The translations under genes were made by a program, and so were the position numbers. DNA of 64,000 bases from the NCBI GenBank assembly GCA_001692895.1, contig KV748178.1, forward strand, positions 3,830,536 through 3,894,535, read 5' to 3'. The notes beneath the pieces are model-generated. The model searched no databases. It saw only the letters and a list, made by a program, of their open reading frames with translations, and had not been told where the DNA came from. The DNA is from Cenococcum geophilum 1.58 (Eukaryota > Ascomycota > Dothideomycetes > Gloniales > Gloniaceae). Below, piece after piece: positions 58,370-64,000 of the stretch (position 1 is its first letter; each line of letters starts with the position of its first letter).

Positions 58370-59394
58370 CGTCTCGCTGTCTCGACTTAGGTGGCCTTTA
58401 CGTGATAATCGCGTAATATAGATTTATATAATTGATCACGTAATGTATATTAACAATAGCTATTTATATTGTCGTCGTCGTCGTTGTTGTTGTCTTCTTT
58501 AAGTAACAGTACCAATACTACCATTACTACCATCACCACTACCACCGCTGCTGCTGCCGCTCCTGCTTCTGCTCCTACTTCTACTCCCACTGCTACTGCC
58601 ACCGCTGCTACTACTACTATTACCATATTATAAAAGCAAAACTTCTAGATATATAATATTGTCCATTTCTATTTAATTTAGGGGAAGCAGTACTAAAATA
58701 CTATTTATAGTAGTAATCCGAAATAGTATAATATAGAGCTAACCATATATAAAAACCGGTATCCGTAAATTAACGCCTATAAAGTTAAAAGACTAACCCT
58801 ATAACTTATTTATAGTTATTATAAAAGATAAATAGATAGAAAACTACCATTAGCTAATAATAAACAGCAGCTTACCTTCCGTAGAAAACAGCTTAATTTA
58901 TAGAATAACCCGTAGCTAGTTAGTAAAGGTACTACCAAAAATATAGGCTTTAAGACAGCGGCGACCTATCTAGGTAAGAACTATATAGGTACTGTTATAG
59001 AAACCCTCTTTAGGATATAGGTTCCATAAAAGGATTATTAGAGCGCTAATCTTAAGGCAGAACTATATAGGAGAAAGGCCTATAAGGTTAAAGCTCTATA
59101 AAAGCTCTAAGGGGGAGTATTTTTAGTATTTAAATTATTCTATTCTATAGTATCTATAGAGTAGAAAACGGACTTAGGGCTATTAAGGGAGTGGAGAATA
59201 ATATTATTAATAGGAGCAACGGTACCGTTATAGATAGTTAAGATAGCATAGCTGTAGAATGTATAGAGATTAGTATACGCCTACTTTAAAAGAGTAGGAG
59301 GGTAAAAAAAGTTAAAAAAAGGCTATAAACTGGTAAACTGGGCAATACTAGTAGGCAGCTAGATATAGCTAATAAGAATAGTATAAGGGGATCT
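58370..59394. repeat. Simple-sequence and AT-rich repeat DNA
   Basis: Imperfect trinucleotide tracts: gtc/gtt repeats at about 58473-58497 and mixed acc/gct/act repeats at about 58515-58625. The rest, up to the LTR at 59395, is RIP-like AT-rich DNA with no recognised domain. Confidence 0.6.
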
Positions 59395-59596
59395 TGTAGA
59401 CAGGGGGCTATAAGGACACGATTAGAACAGAATAGATTAGTGAGAGAGACGAATCCTTAAGGAGGTAAGGCCTCTAGGATCGTGGAGACTATATACTACG
59501 GGCACGTGCCTCCGGCACGTAACCGGCAACCATCCAAGGGGCGTCCGGGGGTTATCCTAAGGGCAACCTAAGGTGTCCGCAATAATATCCCTTACA
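59395..59596 (-). repeat. 3' LTR of Gypsy element C
   Basis: 202 bp, beginning tgtagacagg and ending cccttaca (inverted TGTA..TACA ends), next to the polypurine tract. GC-richer than the surroundings. No partner LTR in the window. Confidence 0.55.
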
Positions 59597-61990
59597 TTAC
59601 CCCCCCCCTTCTTACGGTTAACCCCCAATCGCTATTACCTTATGGTAGGGAAATTATAAGGGCTTATCCCAGAAGAGGTTTAGAGAGATATTGGAGAGGT
59701 ATTGGCATACCGCTATATATCATCTATCTATCTAACCCCTACTTTAAACTCCTAAAAAACCTCAATAAGAAAAAAACATAACTAGAGAAAAGACGCAAGG
59801 ATTGCTAGGAGACCCATTAAAAGCTTACTAGAAGCATACTAGTGACTACCTAGGCTAATACAGGGATTTTTATGCAACTCTGCTTCTAAGCCTTTATACC
59901 AGTCTATAATCAATTACAAGTATTATAGGCAATTTAGTATTCCAGTATAGTTCCATAGAACCTTTAGTATAGAATTTAACGTACAGAGCCTTAGCTTACC
60001 GTCGTCTTTAACTACTAAGATATAGTCTATAATCTTTTCTTATAATCCTTTTCTTATAATCCCCTGCGTCACTAACGCATTACTCCCGCATTTGCCCTTA
60101 GGTTATTAGATACGGTTAAGGTATTAATTAGTTAGTTAAAGAGACTTATCTCTTAAGATTTGGTGTATATGGTTTCAAATCTAGTAGTCCTATACCGTAT
60201 ATTTAGCGTAGCTCTACTACCCAGCAAATAGGGACATTTCGCGATAGCAATTATAGCTATTATACAATTATCAAGAACGTCTATAACGTTATTCTTTAAT
60301 ACTATAGTATCGTTTTAGGTCTAATTTAACCCATATACGTCTTTAATTTAACGTCTTAATTGCCTTCCCCTAGCCGCGTAGTCAGTTTTTATAAGGAAGT
60401 AATAGTTAAATAACTCATACGCGTGTTTCCTTTCTTTTAAATAGCGCTATTATAACAGAGTTATATTAGCAAGGTTGCGGTTATTCACCGGAAGGGTATT
60501 AGAAGGTAAAGTATAAAGATGCCTTACTTATTAAGCTGCTCCTTTTCTTAAACACCTTACTTCTCGCCATTAACCGTCGTCCAATTTTGGACGTATCTTC
60601 GATATATTATTAAGATTTTCTTCTTTTTCATCAATAATTTAATATACCTCTTTATTCTCCTGCTAACTACTCTTCTAAGCAAATTCTATAGCGTATCCTA
60701 GCCCTACCTTTATACATAAAACCCTAACCCCCACTAACCTATAACTAGTGCTAGTCCTACCTAAACAATTTTGCCTATACGTCTTTAAAAGACCAGAAAT
60801 CTAATAATAGGATTCTGGAGGCTTATAACAAGACACACTACGTTAGATCCAATACCTTTAGTCCTTATAATTGATGCATGCGTACTAAGAGCGGCAGTTG
60901 CGTTAAGGTAAGTTTTTCTATCCTTAATAGATTTCCATTACTAACTTTAAGCTTCAATAATAGCCTGGGCCTAAGTGGCGACGTTCCTTTAATATCCTTA
61001 ACTACTATATCGCCCGGGCTCTCTCTTATTCCAGCGTAAATGCTAAATAACTTAGCCAAATTTAAGACTATGCTACGGCCATCTATACTACCCATAATTC
61101 CTAGTAAGCTAGCTAGTAACGCCTAATACAAGAGTAAGGTTAGTATACTAAGGATAGGGTAAGGGATAGGGGTAATAAGAAGAAGGTTGCTATTTACTAT
61201 AGGAAGGAGTTCGCGCATACGCGTTAAGTTTTAAAAGAGCATAACATAATACGGTATTAGGTAGGTTACCCTTTAGGTACCTAGCGGATAGGTAACTAAC
61301 GGTTGCTATAGCAAGGTCTTGGTGGTTCTAAACTATACCAGCCAGCTAACGTCTCTATTCATTCTAGGCTTAAGCGTATCTTTATTAACTATAAGCTTAC
61401 GCCACAAGAGCTTTGTTAATATTGGTTTAGACCTAATATTAGTGTTAAGCGTTTAAGAGTCTCTGCTCTAGCTACACCTCATTATCCTGCCCCTATTTTT
61501 ATGCCTACTTATACACCTACTAAGGCATCTAGATCCCATTCTCGTTAGCTATCACTTAGTAGCCTAATGGATACTAATCCTACTCCTAATAATAATGGGG
61601 CGTAGTGGCTTTTCAGATTGGGCATTTGTGGTTTAGACTTTTAGGATTCGTTCTTATATATAGTAGCAATTAAGGACCTCAATTAGGTACTTGGGAAGGC
61701 CTTAAAAGGCTTTTAGGAAGGGCTTAGGAGCCCTAAAAACAATATTCCTAGTATAGATTAATAAATAGGAATGCAATTCTAGCAAAATGCCCTATTAACT
61801 CTATGCTATATATGTAAAAAGGCTAAGGACCCGTCCTACCTTAGGCTATATAGCCCTAATCCTTATAGTTTCCGGAGCTTATCCGTTCCATATCCAATTT
61901 AACCTATTTACTCTTTTCACAAGCTTTCTTCATAGGTCGCGATAACACCGTAGTATTAAAGCGCTTTCTGCGATTTATAGATTATAGACC
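59597..61990. other. AT-rich RIP-degraded DNA between LTR and chromodomain
   Basis: 2.4 kb where a Gypsy element would normally have only a short untranslated stretch. A minus open frame of 76 codons (61095-60865) and a plus stretch near 61330-61500 show no identifiable domain. Possibly an unrecognised nested transposon. Confidence 0.35.
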
Positions 61991-64000
61991 TTAGTCCCAA
62001 TATTCTTTTAAAATATCTTTGTAATAATCAAGGTAATCCTCTAGTTCCTATATAGAGTCCTCAGCAGGCTAGCCTAGCTATTTAACTTTAAATTAAAGCT
62101 TATTCTTAACAAACTTATAGCGTAGTATAGCTTTAACCTTATACCGCTCGCCCACCACCTTAGGGTGTTTAATTAGGCCTAAACAAAAGTTCTTTTCTGG
62201 CGGTGGTCTATACTATAACTCTAGTAGGTTTACGTAAAACACTAGATATACATAGGCCATAGATAGGGGTAGCTAGAGACGATAGGCTAGCTTACTAATT
62301 CGTTCCTTAACTTAGAAGGGACCTAGGTATCTTACATTAAGCTTCTTTAATAGTCAACGGGTCTTAATATTCGTTAAATATAATAGAACCTCATCGCCTA
62401 CTCCAAAATACTTATCCTAGTGCTTACGGTTATACCAAAGTCTCTACTGCTTTTAGGCATCTTATAGGCTCTACTTCATATACTTCCATTACTCCTCCTA
62501 TTCCTAGAGGTATCCTTATACTCTTCAGTAGATGTCCTTAAACTTCCCAGTAGGATCCTATAACTAATCATACGGCTTTAGCCAGTAATCATCAGGTATA
62601 TTATTAAACCCAAATAGTTAGACGCCATAGGCAATCTAGATTGGTGCATACTTATATAATACATATTGCTTTAAATTATAAGCGTACTCTATATACGGAA
62701 GTAGCTTGCACTAGTTATCTTACTAGTAATTTAAATACATCTATAGGTAAGACTCCAGTTCCTAGTTCTAGCGTTCCGTTTGCCCATCCATCTATAGGTA
62801 GAAAGCTATACTATAACGGTGGTCTATCTTTAAATAGAAGCATAGATCTAACTAGTACTGGCTTATAAAAACACTGCCCCTATTAGTAATAATAGAGTGC
62901 GGCTAATCTACTTTAAGAAAGCATTTCTCCTTAATTAGATTAGCAAGCTCTTATATATTAATCGTCTTATTAACAGGAAGATATTAAACGTACTTTAAAA
63001 ACCTATTAATAAGTATAAGAACCGAATCATATATTCATCCTTAGCCATCTTTAAATAGCGGGAGATCCGTAATAAAGTCCATAGCGTAATATCGCCATAG
63101 CTTACTAGCGGGGGGAACTAATTTAAGTAGACCCTATAGCTTATGCCTACGGATCTTATATACTTAACACTTCTCACAATAGCTAATATACTCCTTTACT
63201 TCCTAATTAAGCCTTAGCCAATAGTATTTGCGCTAAAGTAATTCCACTATCTTTGCTTAACCATAGTGGCCGCCCAGGGGATCATTGTAATTCTTTATAA
63301 GAATCTTCTATCGTAGATTTGCTTCTTATAGCACCCAAACCTTACCACCTCTATATAGTAGGCCCATCAGGTCTAGTTCCCAATAGTAGCGCCTAGCAGC
63401 TTCCTTTCCGTTACGTTTCCGGTCTATTTCTGCATTAAGAATAGCATAGGAAGCGTCCCTCCGTTACACCTCACGGATAAGATCCGTTAACCCTTTAGAT
63501 AGTTCCTAGGTGAAAGCTATTTCATCCTATACTACTCCAAGTATAAGACTAGATAGTACTATAGATCTTACAACTCTTTAATACGCGTATATTAGGAAGG
63601 CCGCTATAAGGTTAAAGTCCTTTAGTTATTACAGGACTCCAAGTTCCAATTACTCTATAGCTTCGCTATTAGTTTAAGGGGATAGCTTAGCAATTAGGGA
63701 TAGTATATTACTAGGTTCCAAGAATATATCAGGGACGTCCTATCCAGGTATATTCGGACCCTCATTAGCAACGGACTGGGTACTAGCTAAAACGTTAGTA
63801 GAAACCAATAGGGCTTACACCACCTAAGACTTAATGCATAGAGCTATAGGTACTTAAGCATCCTATACCCGGAGCTTATTCTGCAATATAGGGAGTAAGA
63901 TATCTATTATCTATTTTCCTTCTCCCGTTTTAAAGCCTTTGGTATAGTCTGGCCGTCGTAACAGTCCATTAGTAGGGTTGTTTTCCCCTAGCTTATATTC

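Larger units (their letters stand above)
59395..64000 (-). mobile_element. Chromodomain Ty3/Gypsy element C, 3' part, runs off the window
   Basis: Minus-strand element. A polypurine tract (complement of cccccccc at about 59601-59608) adjoins an LTR at 59395-59596. Coding remnants from high to low coordinates: the integrase zinc-binding region (GGHYG, KYYWPRLN, CEKC) and core (YYAMDFITDLP, with stops) at about 63300-62880, then a chromodomain-like region (HPKVVGERYKV, KNKLxFKVK-x-LG-x-PAED) at about 62160-62030. About 2.4 kb of AT-rich sequence separates the chromodomain from the LTR and may hold another insertion. Gag, RT and the 5' LTR would lie beyond 64000. It differs from elements A and B. 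Confidence 0.65.

Noticed and set aside
62641-62868. 75-codon plus-strand frame
   Set aside because: Antisense to the minus-strand integrase/chromodomain region of Gypsy element C.
1-64000. CRISPR array, rRNA or tRNA genes
   Set aside because: No regularly spaced repeats with unique spacers, and no rRNA or cloverleaf-type tRNA sequence was recognised by eye.

Overview
This window is a piece of a filamentous ascomycete (Pezizomycotina) nuclear genome. The evidence is: short spliceosomal introns of 49-196 bp with GT..AG ends, typical fungal single-copy genes, pseudogenes of HET-domain and fungal rhodopsin-domain genes, and long AT-rich blocks whose transposons carry the C-to-T/G-to-A signature of RIP (CA/TG largely turned into TA). 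The gene set would fit a leotiomycete-like fungus, but I cannot fix the genus. Two ambiguous bases (N) lie at 16204 and 57006.

Region 1 (1-22428) is a four-level transposon nest. A Helitron whose Pif1-type helicase reads on the + strand (about 1200-2270, resuming 21512-21898) is split by a chromodomain Ty3/Gypsy element A (2271-21506, minus coding, 420-bp LTRs, TSD ctaag). Element A is split by a related Gypsy element B (6037-17429, minus coding, 424-bp LTRs, TSD tatat). Element B carries a PIF/Harbinger DNA transposon in its pol (8405-11827, TSD TTA). A 142-bp TA-flanked MITE (22252-22393) sits near the proposed Helitron 3' end.

Region 2 (22429-34347) opens with a NOSIP-type RING gene (three exons) and a small Cys-rich gene whose leader and start codon are triplicated. 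After that it is a graveyard of decayed accessory genes: a rhodopsin-domain protein, an APC amino-acid permease and an MFS transporter, mixed with MITEs, inverted repeats and a duplicated promoter segment.

Region 3 (34348-56521) is housekeeping: CWC24 (+), a long quiet stretch, ApsA/Num1 (+), ISY1 (-), CCT8 (-), a HET-domain pseudogene (-), NC2-alpha/Bur6 (-), tafazzin (-) and an eight-exon, 1368-residue protein of a fungal family of unknown function (-). CWC24 and ISY1 both belong to the spliceosome. ApsA anchors dynein at the cortex, CCT8 folds actin and tubulin, NC2-alpha represses TBP, and tafazzin remodels cardiolipin. They are ordinary neighbours, not an evident cluster.

Region 4 (about 57000-64000) is again RIP-degraded repeat DNA: a MULE-type transposase remnant (-), simple-sequence DNA, and the 3' part of another chromodomain Gypsy element (3' LTR 59395-59596, integrase about 62880-63300) that runs off the window. 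All intron and exon calls come from reading frames, splice consensus and family knowledge; no alignment or RNA data were available.
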